From NCBI GenBank assembly GCA_021793335.1, contig JAJYSW010000088.1:1-12267 (forward strand): a DNA stretch of 12,267 bases, written 5' to 3'. The notes below the pieces were generated by a model that worked only from the letters and a program-made list of their open reading frames with translations, did not search any database and was not told where the DNA came from. The translations under genes were made by a program, and so were the position numbers. The stretch is from Actinomycetes bacterium (GTDB lineage Bacteria; Actinomycetota; Actinomycetes; Mycobacteriales; Micromonosporaceae). How positions within the stretch are numbered: the first letter of the stretch is position 1; each line of letters starts with the position of its first letter. Shown here one piece after another: positions 6,686-12,267 of this stretch.

Positions 6686-6988
6686 TTCACTCCGCCTACG
6701 GCTTCGTGCTGAGCCCCAGGTTCACTCCGCCTACGGCTTCGTGCTGGGCCTCAGGTTCACTTCGCCTACGGCTTCGTGCTGGGCCTCAGGTTTACTTCGC
6801 CTGCGGCTTCGTGCTGGGCCTCAGGTTTACTTCGCCTGCGGCTTCGTGCTGGGCCTCAGGTTCACTTCGCCTACGGCTTCGTGCTGAGCCCCAGGTTCAC
6901 TCCGCCTGCGGCTTCGTGCTGGGCCTCAGGTTCACTTCGCCTACGGCTTCGTGCTGAGCCCCAGGTTCACTCCGCCTACGGCTTCGTG
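6686..6988. repeat. 35-bp tandem repeat array, eight full copies plus a partial copy made of the fabF 3' end
   Basis: Full copies begin at 6686, 6721, 6756, 6791, 6826, 6861, 6896 and 6931; a ninth, 23-base copy at 6966-6988 then runs into fabF. Each unit starts TTCACTCCGCC or a close variant, contains CGGCTTCGTGCTG in the middle and ends in CAGG. Copies differ only by transitions at unit positions 3, 7, 13, 27 and 31; positions 27 and 31 always change together (A with C, G with T). Copies 4 and 5 are identical, as are 6 and 8. There is no spacer, so it is not CRISPR. The period is not a multiple of three, so all + strand frames stay open through it, but no ribosome site or codon pattern supports translation. 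The last copy contains the final four codons and stop of fabF, so the array probably grew by duplication from there. Confidence 0.95.
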
Positions 6989-8193
6989 AACAACACCGCG
7001 GCATTGTGGCCGCCGAAACCGAATCCGGTGTTCATCGCGGCGTCGAGGTCCATCTTGCGTGCCTCGTTCGCCGCCACGTCCAAGACGAGCTCCGGGTCCG
7101 GGTCGTCGAGGTTGATCGTCGGGGGGATGACCCCGTCGTGGATCGCCAGAATCGTCGCGATCGATTCGACCGCGCCGGCCCCGCCGAGCAGGTGCCCGGT
7201 CATCGACTTGGTCCCGGTCAGGACCACGTGCTCGCCGATCTCCCTCTTGACGCCCTTGACTTCGGCCATGTCGCCGACCGGCGTCGACGTCGCGTGGGCG
7301 TTGACATGCCCGACGCTCTTCGGGTCGATACCGGCCTGCTCGATGGCGGCGCGCATGGCACGGCCGCCACCGTTGCACTCCGGATCGGGCTGCACGATGT
7401 CGAAACCGTCCGAGGTCAGGCCCGAACCGGCCACGACCGCGTAAATCGTCGCCCCGCGGGCTTCGGCGTGCTCACGGCGCTCCAGCACCAGAGCGCCCGC
7501 GCCCTCGCCCATGACGAAGCCGTCACGGCCACGGTCCCAGGGCCGCGAGGCCCGCTCGGGATCGTCGTTGCGAGTCGACATCGCTTTCATGGACGCGAAC
7601 CCGGCCATCGGCAGACCGCCGATGACCGCCTCGGCACCGCCGGCGATGGCCACGTCGGCCCGGCCGATACGGATCATGTCGGCCGCCCAGGAGATCGCCT
7701 CGGCCGATGTGGCGCACGCACTGGTCGGGGCGTGGACCCCGGCCTGCGCGCGATACTCCAGACCGACCACGGCCGCGGGTCCGTTGGGCATCAGCATGGG
7801 GACGGTGAACGGAGAGACCCGACGCGGCCCCTTCTCCTCCAGGATGTCGTCCTGTTCGAGCAGCGTCAGCGCCCCGCCGATGCCGGAGCCGAACACCACC
7901 CCGAGACGTTCCCTGTCGAGGTCGTCGCTCAAACCCGCGTCATCCCAAGCCTGCTGGGCGGCGATGAGTGCGATCTGCTCGGAGCGGTCGAGGCGACGCA
8001 GCCTGACCCGAGGCAGCACCTCGGAGGGCTCCACGGCCAACTGGGCCGCGATGCGCACCGGGAGTTCCTGCGCCCACTCCGCTTCGAGAGCGCCGACGCC
8101 CGATTTCCCTGCGACGAGCGCTTCCCAGGTCGACGCCACGTCCCCGCCGAGCGGGGTAGTCGCGCCGAGTCCGGTGACGACTACCTCAGTCAC
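6976..8193 (-). CDS. fabF: Beta-ketoacyl-ACP synthase II
   Basis: FabF condenses malonyl-ACP with the growing acyl-ACP in type II fatty acid elongation. The 405-residue product is of normal length. The catalytic triad is visible: Cys160 in PTSACATSAEA, His300 in VNAHATSTPVGD and His334 in SMTGHLLGGAG, with the conserved Lys329 before it. The C-terminal NTGFGFGGHN loop is also present. The GTG start at 8193 lies one base after the acpP stop, and AAAGGG at the end of acpP gives the ribosome site, so translation is probably coupled. It is the last gene of the fabD-fabH-acpP-fabF operon. Unusually, its final codons (FTKP-stop) belong to the 35-bp tandem repeat that fills the 3' untranslated region. 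Confidence 0.97.
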   Translation of the reverse strand: MTEVVVTGLGATTPLGGDVASTWEALVAGKSGVGALEAEWAQELPVRIAAQLAVEPSEVLPRVRLRRLDRSEQIALIAAQQAWDDAGLSDDLDRERLGVVFGSGIGGALTLLEQDDILEEKGPRRVSPFTVPMLMPNGPAAVVGLEYRAQAGVHAPTSACATSAEAISWAADMIRIGRADVAIAGGAEAVIGGLPMAGFASMKAMSTRNDDPERASRPWDRGRDGFVMGEGAGALVLERREHAEARGATIYAVVAGSGLTSDGFDIVQPDPECNGGGRAMRAAIEQAGIDPKSVGHVNAHATSTPVGDMAEVKGVKREIGEHVVLTGTKSMTGHLLGGAGAVESIATILAIHDGVIPPTINLDDPDPELVLDVAANEARKMDLDAAMNTGFGFGGHNAAVLFTKP

Positions 8194-8194
8194 A

Positions 8195-8431
8195 TTAACC
8201 CTTTTCGATGTAGGAGACGGCGTCGCCGACGGTCTTCAAGTTGGCGACCTCGTCGTCGGGGATCTTGACGCCGAACTTCTCCTCGGCGGCCACCACGACC
8301 TCGACCATCGCCAGCGAGTCGACGTCCAGGTCGTCGGTGAAGGACTTGTCCTCGGCGACGTCGTCGGGGTTCACACCCGCGACCTCTTCGAGAATGTCGG
8401 ACAGCCCTTCGCGGATCTCGTCACGAGACAT
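8195..8431 (-). CDS. acpP: Acyl carrier protein
   Basis: AcpP carries fatty-acyl intermediates on a 4'-phosphopantetheine arm. The product has 78 residues and is strongly acidic, as expected. The attachment serine is Ser39 in DLDVDSLAMVE, and the helix II/III region EEKFGVKIPDDEVANLKTVGD follows the family pattern. ATG 8431 has a good GAGAGGA ribosome site eight bases upstream. It lies 20 bases after the fabH stop and one base before the fabF start. A high expression requirement relative to its neighbours would fit its strong ribosome site. Confidence 0.97.
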   Translation of the reverse strand: MSRDEIREGLSDILEEVAGVNPDDVAEDKSFTDDLDVDSLAMVEVVVAAEEKFGVKIPDDEVANLKTVGDAVSYIEKG

Positions 8432-8451
8432 GTGTTTGTTCCTCTCGATAA

Positions 8452-9405
8452 TTACGGGCAGCGGATGACTTGCCCTGCGTAGGTGAGTCCGCCGCCGAAC
8501 CCGAACAGGAGAATCGGGGCGCCGGAGGCGACCTTGCCACTTTGTACCAATTTCGACAACGCCAGCGGCACGGATGCCGCAGAGGTGTTGCCTGAATAGA
8601 CGATGTCCTCGGCGATGACGCAGTCTTCGCTGAAGTCGAGCCGTTTGGCGATGCCCTGGATGATCCGCAGGTTCGCCTGGTGCGGCACGAACGCCGCCAG
8701 CTCGGAGACCTTGACGTCCGCGCGCTCGGCGACCTGCTCGACCAGCGGCGCCAACTGCGTGGTGGCCCAGCGGAACACGGTCTGGCCGGCCTGCTTGATG
8801 AACGGAACGTCCTCCTCGATCCGGATGACGTCGCTCATGGACGGCTCCGAGCCCCACACGACCGGACTGACGGCCAGCGCCGGGTCGTCGGTGCCCTCGA
8901 CGACGAGCGCACCGGCCGCGTCGCCGAAAAGGACGCACGAGGAGCGGTCCTCCCAGTCGGTGACGGCGGTGAGCTTCTCGGCGCCGATGACGAGGGCCCG
9001 GGTGGCGCTGCCGACCCGGATGGCCATATCGGCCTGAGCCAGGGCGTATTCGAAGCCCGAGCAGGCGGTGTTGACGTCGATGGCCGCCGGGGAGGCGATG
9101 CCGAGGGCGTCGGCGACGCGGCAGGCGGTGTTGGGGCACACGTCCTTGGCCGAGACCGTGGCGACGATGACCATGTCGATATCGGCGGGGCCGTAGCCGG
9201 AGTTCGCGAGCGCCTGCTCGGCGGCCTTGATCGCCATGTCGGCGACTTTCTCGTTCTCGGCGGCGATCCGGCGTTCCTTGATGCCGACCCGACTGACGAT
9301 CCACTCGTCGTTGGTGTCGACCATCTCGGCGAGATCCTCGTTGGTGAGGACCTTCTCGGGCTGGTAGTGGCCTACGCTGATGACACGCGATCCGTTGGCG
9401 CTCAC
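8452..9405 (-). CDS. fabH: Beta-ketoacyl-ACP synthase III
   Basis: FabH starts fatty acid chains by condensing an acyl-CoA primer with malonyl-ACP; in actinomycetes it often prefers branched primers, though the sequence alone does not show which. The 317-residue product carries the Cys-His-Asn triad at Cys115 (VNTACSGFEYA), His242 (VPHQANLRII) and Asn273 (YSGNTSAASVP), plus the GGGLTYAGQ C-terminal loop. The GTG start at 9405 overlaps the fabD stop by GTGA, and AAGGAG lies four bases ahead of it, so the pair is translationally coupled. A 20-base gap leads to acpP. Confidence 0.97.
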   Translation of the reverse strand: MSANGSRVISVGHYQPEKVLTNEDLAEMVDTNDEWIVSRVGIKERRIAAENEKVADMAIKAAEQALANSGYGPADIDMVIVATVSAKDVCPNTACRVADALGIASPAAIDVNTACSGFEYALAQADMAIRVGSATRALVIGAEKLTAVTDWEDRSSCVLFGDAAGALVVEGTDDPALAVSPVVWGSEPSMSDVIRIEEDVPFIKQAGQTVFRWATTQLAPLVEQVAERADVKVSELAAFVPHQANLRIIQGIAKRLDFSEDCVIAEDIVYSGNTSAASVPLALSKLVQSGKVASGAPILLFGFGGGLTYAGQVIRCP

Positions 9406-10319
9406 TGGACTCCTTCACTGGCGGCGAGGTCGGCGGCGGCCGCGAGGTCCTCGGGGGTGTTGACGTTGAGCCGTTCCACGCCCTTCAGTGCCCGTTTGGC
9501 CAGGCCCGTGAGCGTCCCGGCCGGAGGCAGTTCGATGACGGCGGTGACGCCCAGTTCTCCAAGCGTACTCATGCAGGCGTCCCAACGGACCGGAGAGGTG
9601 ACCTGGTCCACGAGCTGGCGCAGGGCCTGTGCCCCGGTCGGGACGGGCGCGCCGTCGCGGTTCGACAGGAAGGTGCGCTGCGGATCGGCGGTGGCCATCT
9701 TGTCGGCGACGGCTTCGAGGGCCGCTTGGGCGGGGGCCATGTGCGGGGTGTGGAAGGCACCGGCGACCTTGAGCGGAATGATGCGGGTGCGTTCGGGGGC
9801 GTTCCGAACGAGCTCGTCGACGGCGGCGACGGGGCCGGCGGCCACGATCTGGCCGGCGCCGTTGCGGTTGGCGGGCCAGGCCCCGGCAGCCTCGATCGCC
9901 GCGAGCACGTCGTCCTCGACGCCGCCGAGGACGGCGGCCATGGTGGTGGGTTCGATGCCGCAGGCGGCGGCCATCTCGCGGCCGCGCGCCGCCGCGAGCT
10001 CGATCGCGGCCTCGGGGGTGAGGATTCCGGCCAGAGCGGCGGCGGTCAGCTCGCCGACGGAGTGCCCGGCGACGACGCCGACCCGGTCGAGGGGCAGCTT
10101 TTCGGCGGCGAGGAGCCCGGCGGCGACCAGCAGCGGTTGCGTGTTGGCGGTGTCGGTGATTTCGGTCTGGTCGGCCTCGGTACCGAGGTGCACGAGGTCG
10201 AGGCCGATGCGATCCGACCACTCACGGAGCCTCGCCGCCGCGGTGGGGTCGGCTTCGATCCATGGCGTGAGGAATCCGGGCTTCTGCGAACCCTGCCCGG
10301 GGGCGAGAATGGCAAGCAC
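9402..10319 (-). CDS. fabD: Malonyl-CoA:ACP transacylase
   Basis: FabD moves malonyl from CoA to ACP, supplying FabH and FabF. The 305-residue protein has the PGQGSQ motif at 7-12, Gln61 (NTQPLL), the nucleophile Ser87 in GHSVGE, Arg112 (AARGREM) that binds the malonyl carboxylate, and catalytic His190 in GAFHTPHM. It starts at GTG 10319, where the LAILAPGQGSQ opening matches the family; the ribosome site is weak (GAAAG only). It is the first gene of the fab operon, 93 bases after fasR, with a palindromic operator candidate in the gap, and it overlaps fabH by four bases. Confidence 0.96.
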   Translation of the reverse strand: MLAILAPGQGSQKPGFLTPWIEADPTAAARLREWSDRIGLDLVHLGTEADQTEITDTANTQPLLVAAGLLAAEKLPLDRVGVVAGHSVGELTAAALAGILTPEAAIELAAARGREMAAACGIEPTTMAAVLGGVEDDVLAAIEAAGAWPANRNGAGQIVAAGPVAAVDELVRNAPERTRIIPLKVAGAFHTPHMAPAQAALEAVADKMATADPQRTFLSNRDGAPVPTGAQALRQLVDQVTSPVRWDACMSTLGELGVTAVIELPPAGTLTGLAKRALKGVERLNVNTPEDLAAAADLAASEGVQ

Positions 10320-10386
10320 ATCTAGACTTTCGCTCAGTGAACACCCGGAACGGGAGCAGTGGGAAGACTGAAAGCCCGTCCGGTTC

Positions 10387-10413
10387 TTGTAGAGAATCTA
10401 CAACACTCGTTGT
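10387..10413 (-). promoter_or_regulatory. Inverted repeats in the fasR-fabD gap, candidate FasR operator
   Basis: TTGTAGA at 10387-10393 and TCTACAA at 10397-10403 are a perfect 7-bp inverted repeat with a three-base spacer, in an AT-rich patch of otherwise GC-rich DNA. A second, smaller inverted repeat, ACAAC and GTTGT with a four-base spacer, covers 10400-10413 and touches the fasR stop codon. The main palindrome lies about 68 bases before the fabD start. In Streptomyces FasR binds upstream of fabD and activates the operon, so this is the natural candidate site; the assignment is inference. I see no clear fabD -10/-35 pair. Confidence 0.6.
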
Positions 10414-11582
10414 TAACTGCGGGAACGCCTCGGTGAAGGCGAGCTCTCCAGGCGTCCTATGGTCAACCCCACACGCAGCACAAATGCCTCATGAGGGTCG
10501 GTGGGGGAGAAACCGGTCACCTCTTGAATGCGTCGCAGGCGGTACCGCACCGTGTTGGGGTGGACGTACAGCTCGCGAGCGGTGCCCTCCAGCACGCCGC
10601 CCGAGGCGATGAACGCGTCCATGGTCTCCAGCAACTCGCCCCCGGCGCGGCGCAGCGTCACGTAGACGCCCTCGCGCAATTGCAGACGGGCGGCCTCGTC
10701 GCCGGCGATGGCGCGCTCGGGCAGCAGCTGCGTGGCCGTCACCGGCCGCGGCGCATCGGTCCACGCGGGCGCGGCGCGGTGCCCGGCCACGGCCGCCAGC
10801 GCGGAGGTCGAAGCCTCGGCCAGACCGGTGACGGTGGGCCCCACCACGATCGGGCCCTCACCGAACTGACCGGTGAGGTTCTCGACGATCTCCATGGGGG
10901 CGTCGACCCCGCCCAAGAGGATGACGAGGCGGGCGCCGTGGACACCGGCGAGGACGTCCAGGCCGAGGCGGCGCGCAGCCCGCTGGACGCTGTGGAGTAC
11001 CAGTGTGGCCTCGCCGCCGGGCGTATTGCCGCAGACGACGGTGATCGACTGCGTCTCGGACCAGCCCAGGGCCGCGGCGCGGCCGATCAGCTCGTCGGAG
11101 GAATCGCCGCGCAGCAGCGAATCGACCAGCATGGCCTGGAGCCGCGCGTCCCATGCGCCGCGCGTCTCGGCGGCACGGGCGTAGACGCGCGCGGCCGCGA
11201 AGGCGATCTCTCGGGAGAACCGCAGGACCGACTCGCGAAGCTGCTCCTCCTCGCCCTCGGCGGCGAGCGCCGGGACCTGCTCCTCGACCACGTCGATGAC
11301 GACCTGGATGAGCGCCACGGTGTGCTGGAGGCTGATCGCGCGGGCCAGTTCGACCGGGGCGGCTTCGAAGACCATGTCGGAGCTGCCGAGGTCCTCCCCG
11401 CTGGCGCGCAGCCACTCCAGGAACTGCCGCACGCCCGCCTGGGCCACCAGCGTCACCATCGAGCGCTGCTCGGCGGGCAGATCGCGGAACCAGGGGAGCC
11501 GCTCGTCCATCCGGGAGAGCGATTGAGTCGTCAACGCCGAAGATGAGCGTTCGATGTTCTGAATGGTGGTGGCCAGATCCAT
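10413..11582 (-). CDS. fasR: FasR-like PucR/CdaR-family transcriptional activator of fatty acid synthesis
   Basis: The 389-residue protein has no membrane segment. An N-terminal region of about 150 residues precedes a central degenerate GGDEF-like domain (about 175-290, with VLLGG and VVVGPT-type strands). It ends in a PucR-type C-terminal helix-turn-helix at about 318-378, with the diagnostic GTARELYVHPNTVRYRLRRI (332-351) and AFVLRVGLTIGRL. Its position directly upstream of fabDHPF on the same strand matches Streptomyces fasR, whose product activates that operon; identity rests on family plus synteny. ATG 11582 is kept because the conserved TTQSLSRMDERLPWF block must be included. The nearest start signals are odd: TATAGG lies two bases before the ATG and there is no good ribosome site, so an upstream or leaderless start is possible. 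It is divergent from the thioredoxin gene. Confidence 0.88.
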   Translation of the reverse strand: MDLATTIQNIERSSSALTTQSLSRMDERLPWFRDLPAEQRSMVTLVAQAGVRQFLEWLRASGEDLGSSDMVFEAAPVELARAISLQHTVALIQVVIDVVEEQVPALAAEGEEEQLRESVLRFSREIAFAAARVYARAAETRGAWDARLQAMLVDSLLRGDSSDELIGRAAALGWSETQSITVVCGNTPGGEATLVLHSVQRAARRLGLDVLAGVHGARLVILLGGVDAPMEIVENLTGQFGEGPIVVGPTVTGLAEASTSALAAVAGHRAAPAWTDAPRPVTATQLLPERAIAGDEAARLQLREGVYVTLRRAGGELLETMDAFIASGGVLEGTARELYVHPNTVRYRLRRIQEVTGFSPTDPHEAFVLRVGLTIGRLESSPSPRRSRS

Positions 11583-11630
11583 GCCCTATAGCGTGCCAGA
11601 CGTGGCCCGCGCCTCGCGTCGACCTCGGGC

Positions 11631-11656
11631 GGAATACCGGACTTGCCACTATCGTT
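11631..11656 (+). promoter_or_regulatory. Sigma-R/SigH-type promoter of the thioredoxin gene
   Basis: GGAAT at 11631-11635 and GTT at 11654-11656 are separated by exactly 18 bases. This matches the GGAAT-N18-GTT consensus of Streptomyces sigma-R (SigH in mycobacteria), the disulfide-stress sigma factor that controls thioredoxin genes. Transcription would start around 11664, leaving a leader of about 40 bases before the ATG at 11704. The consensus match is seen in the sequence; that this organism has such a sigma factor is inferred. Confidence 0.75.
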
Positions 11657-11703
11657 GCCCGAATAGCACCAAAACGAGTCACGACAGAGAGGCGGCCGAA
11701 TCT

Positions 11704-12084
11704 ATGGCCACGGTTGCACTGAACAAGGACACCTTCGAGGACACCGTCACCGAAAACGACATCGTGCTGGTCGACTGGTGGGCTGAGTGGTGCGGTCCTT
11801 GCAAGCAGTTCGCCCCGACGTACGACGCCTCAAGCGAGCAGCACAGCGACATCGTCTTCGGCAAGATCGACACCGAGGACCAGCAGGAGCTGGCCGCCGC
11901 GGCCGGCATCCAGTCGATTCCGACGCTGATGGCCTTCCGGGACGGCATCCTCCTGTTCAACCAGCCCGGAGCGCTGCCCGGGGAGGCGCTGGAAGAGGTC
12001 ATCCGCCAGGTGAGGGAGCTCGACATGGACGAGGTCCGCGAGCAGATCGCCAAGGAGGAGGGCGCCGAGGGCGCTCAGTCCTGA
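11704..12084 (+). CDS. trxA: Thioredoxin (TrxB1-like)
   Basis: Thioredoxin reduces protein disulfides in the cytoplasm, using electrons from thioredoxin reductase. The 126-residue product has the WCGPC active site at 29-33 (Cys30 and Cys33) and the cis-proline at Pro73 in SIPTLMAF. Between them is the KIDTEDQQELAAAAGIQ block, and after the fold comes an acidic tail of about 20 residues (DMDEVREQIAKEEGAEGAQS). The LLFNQPGALP stretch resembles mycobacterial TrxB1 more than classical TrxA, so the gene symbol is generic. ATG 11704 has GAGAGG 11 bases upstream, rather far. No reductase gene is adjacent. A sigma-R-type promoter lies upstream and two hairpins follow. Confidence 0.93.
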   Translation: MATVALNKDTFEDTVTENDIVLVDWWAEWCGPCKQFAPTYDASSEQHSDIVFGKIDTEDQQELAAAAGIQSIPTLMAFRDGILLFNQPGALPGEALEEVIRQVRELDMDEVREQIAKEEGAEGAQS

Positions 12085-12122
12085 GCCGGCCTTTCGGGAT
12101 CGGGCCGCACGAGACGTGCAGG

Positions 12123-12156
12123 ACGGGGCGGGTGCACCGCAGTGCACCCGCCCCGT
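12123..12156. terminator. 15-bp hairpin terminator after thioredoxin
   Basis: ACGGGGCGGGTGCAC at 12123-12137 pairs perfectly with 12142-12156 around a CGCA loop. It lies 38 bases past the thioredoxin stop. The stem is very stable and can also act on the convergent - strand gene. There is no U-tract. Confidence 0.8.
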
Positions 12157-12185
12157 GCCCGTCCGCGGGCCGCCGAAGACGCGCG

Positions 12186-12219
12186 ACAGGGGCCGGGAGG
12201 AACGCCTCCGGGCCCCTGT
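12186..12219. terminator. Second hairpin between convergent genes
   Basis: ACAGGGGCC at 12186-12194 pairs with GGCCCCTGT at 12211-12219. After one mismatch the stem continues for five more pairs (GGAGG with CCTCC), leaving an AACG loop. It lies 15 bases past the stop of the - strand gene at the right edge, so it probably ends that gene. Confidence 0.65.
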
Positions 12220-12234
12220 GCTGTTCAGCGCGGT

Positions 12235-12267
12235 CTAGGAGTCGCCGCCGGCCTCGCCCGCCTCGGC
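12235..12267 (-). CDS. C-terminal end of an unidentified - strand protein (partial)
   Basis: A - strand frame entering from the right edge ends at TAG 12235-12237, giving ten residues, AEAGEAGGDS. The composition (small and acidic residues) is typical of a disordered protein tail. The hairpin 15 bases downstream supports a real gene end. Nothing else can be said about its identity. Confidence 0.4.
   Translation of the reverse strand, partial: AEAGEAGGDS

Noticed and set aside
6686..6988. Possible CRISPR array or repeat-protein gene
   Set aside because: Repeats are directly adjacent with no unique spacers and no cas genes are present. The + strand frames are open through the array only because a stop-free 35-bp unit cycles through all three frames; there is no ribosome site or coding bias.
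7006..8268. Long + strand open frame opposite fabF
   Set aside because: Antisense shadow of fabF, caused by high GC at third codon positions; no motif or ribosome site.
8432..9418. Open frame running upstream of acpP, apparently giving a 407-residue fusion
   Set aside because: The upstream part is an out-of-frame reading of fabH; acpP has its own ATG with a strong ribosome site, and 78 residues is the normal ACP length.
8680..10371. 563-codon + strand open frame opposite fabH and fabD
   Set aside because: Antisense shadow covering two catalytic genes with all active-site residues intact on the - strand.
10491..11546. Long + strand open frame opposite fasR
   Set aside because: Antisense shadow; the - strand frame carries the clear PucR-type helix-turn-helix.
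11583..11600. TATAGG next to the fasR ATG as a -10 element of a leaderless transcript
   Set aside because: It lies only two bases from the ATG and no -35 element is seen at suitable spacing, so it is kept as a remark and not as a feature.

Overview
The window is GC-rich (third codon positions are almost all G or C) and comes from an actinomycete chromosome. The evidence is an actinobacterial lipA–DUF4191 pair, a fabD-fabH-acpP-fabF operon preceded by a PucR/CdaR-type regulator of the FasR kind, many GTG starts, GTGA stop/start overlaps, and a promoter matching the sigma-R/SigH consensus in front of a thioredoxin gene. The genus cannot be fixed from the sequence; a filamentous or Glycomyces/Micromonospora-like actinomycete would fit. 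Nearly all of it is ordinary chromosomal housekeeping DNA. I see no transposase, integrase, phage gene, CRISPR array, tRNA or rRNA.

Layout, left to right. Positions 1-257 hold the tail of an unidentified + strand gene and a perfect palindromic terminator. On the - strand follow lipoyl synthase (lipA) and its DUF4191 membrane partner. Divergent from lipA on the + strand is purC (SAICAR synthase). A 265-base convergent gap follows, with two tiny open frames of doubtful status. Then come three - strand membrane-protein genes, in transcription order: a DUF418 protein, a small His-containing integral membrane protein and a PepSY-TM protein. The last two look like a metal (iron/copper) related pair. 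About 500 noncoding bases (6474-6975) separate them from the fatty-acid genes. This stretch holds two overlapping hairpins and a striking 35-bp tandem repeat whose last, partial copy is the 3' end of fabF itself.

The right half is the type II fatty acid synthase initiation and elongation cluster on the - strand, transcribed fasR -> fabD -> fabH -> acpP -> fabF. FabD loads malonyl onto ACP, FabH makes the first condensation, AcpP carries the chain and FabF elongates it. FasR is the likely activator; a perfect 7-3-7 inverted repeat lies between fasR and fabD and is the best candidate for its operator. Divergent from fasR, on the + strand, is a thioredoxin gene with a GGAAT-N18-GTT promoter, followed by two strong hairpins and the last ten codons of a convergent - strand gene.

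The observations most worth following up are the repeat array grown out of the end of fabF, the sigma-R-type thioredoxin promoter, the palindrome in the fasR-fabD gap, and the uncharacterised small membrane protein/PepSY pair with its repeat-bearing, AT-rich upstream region. I did not find a convincing wholly new system.
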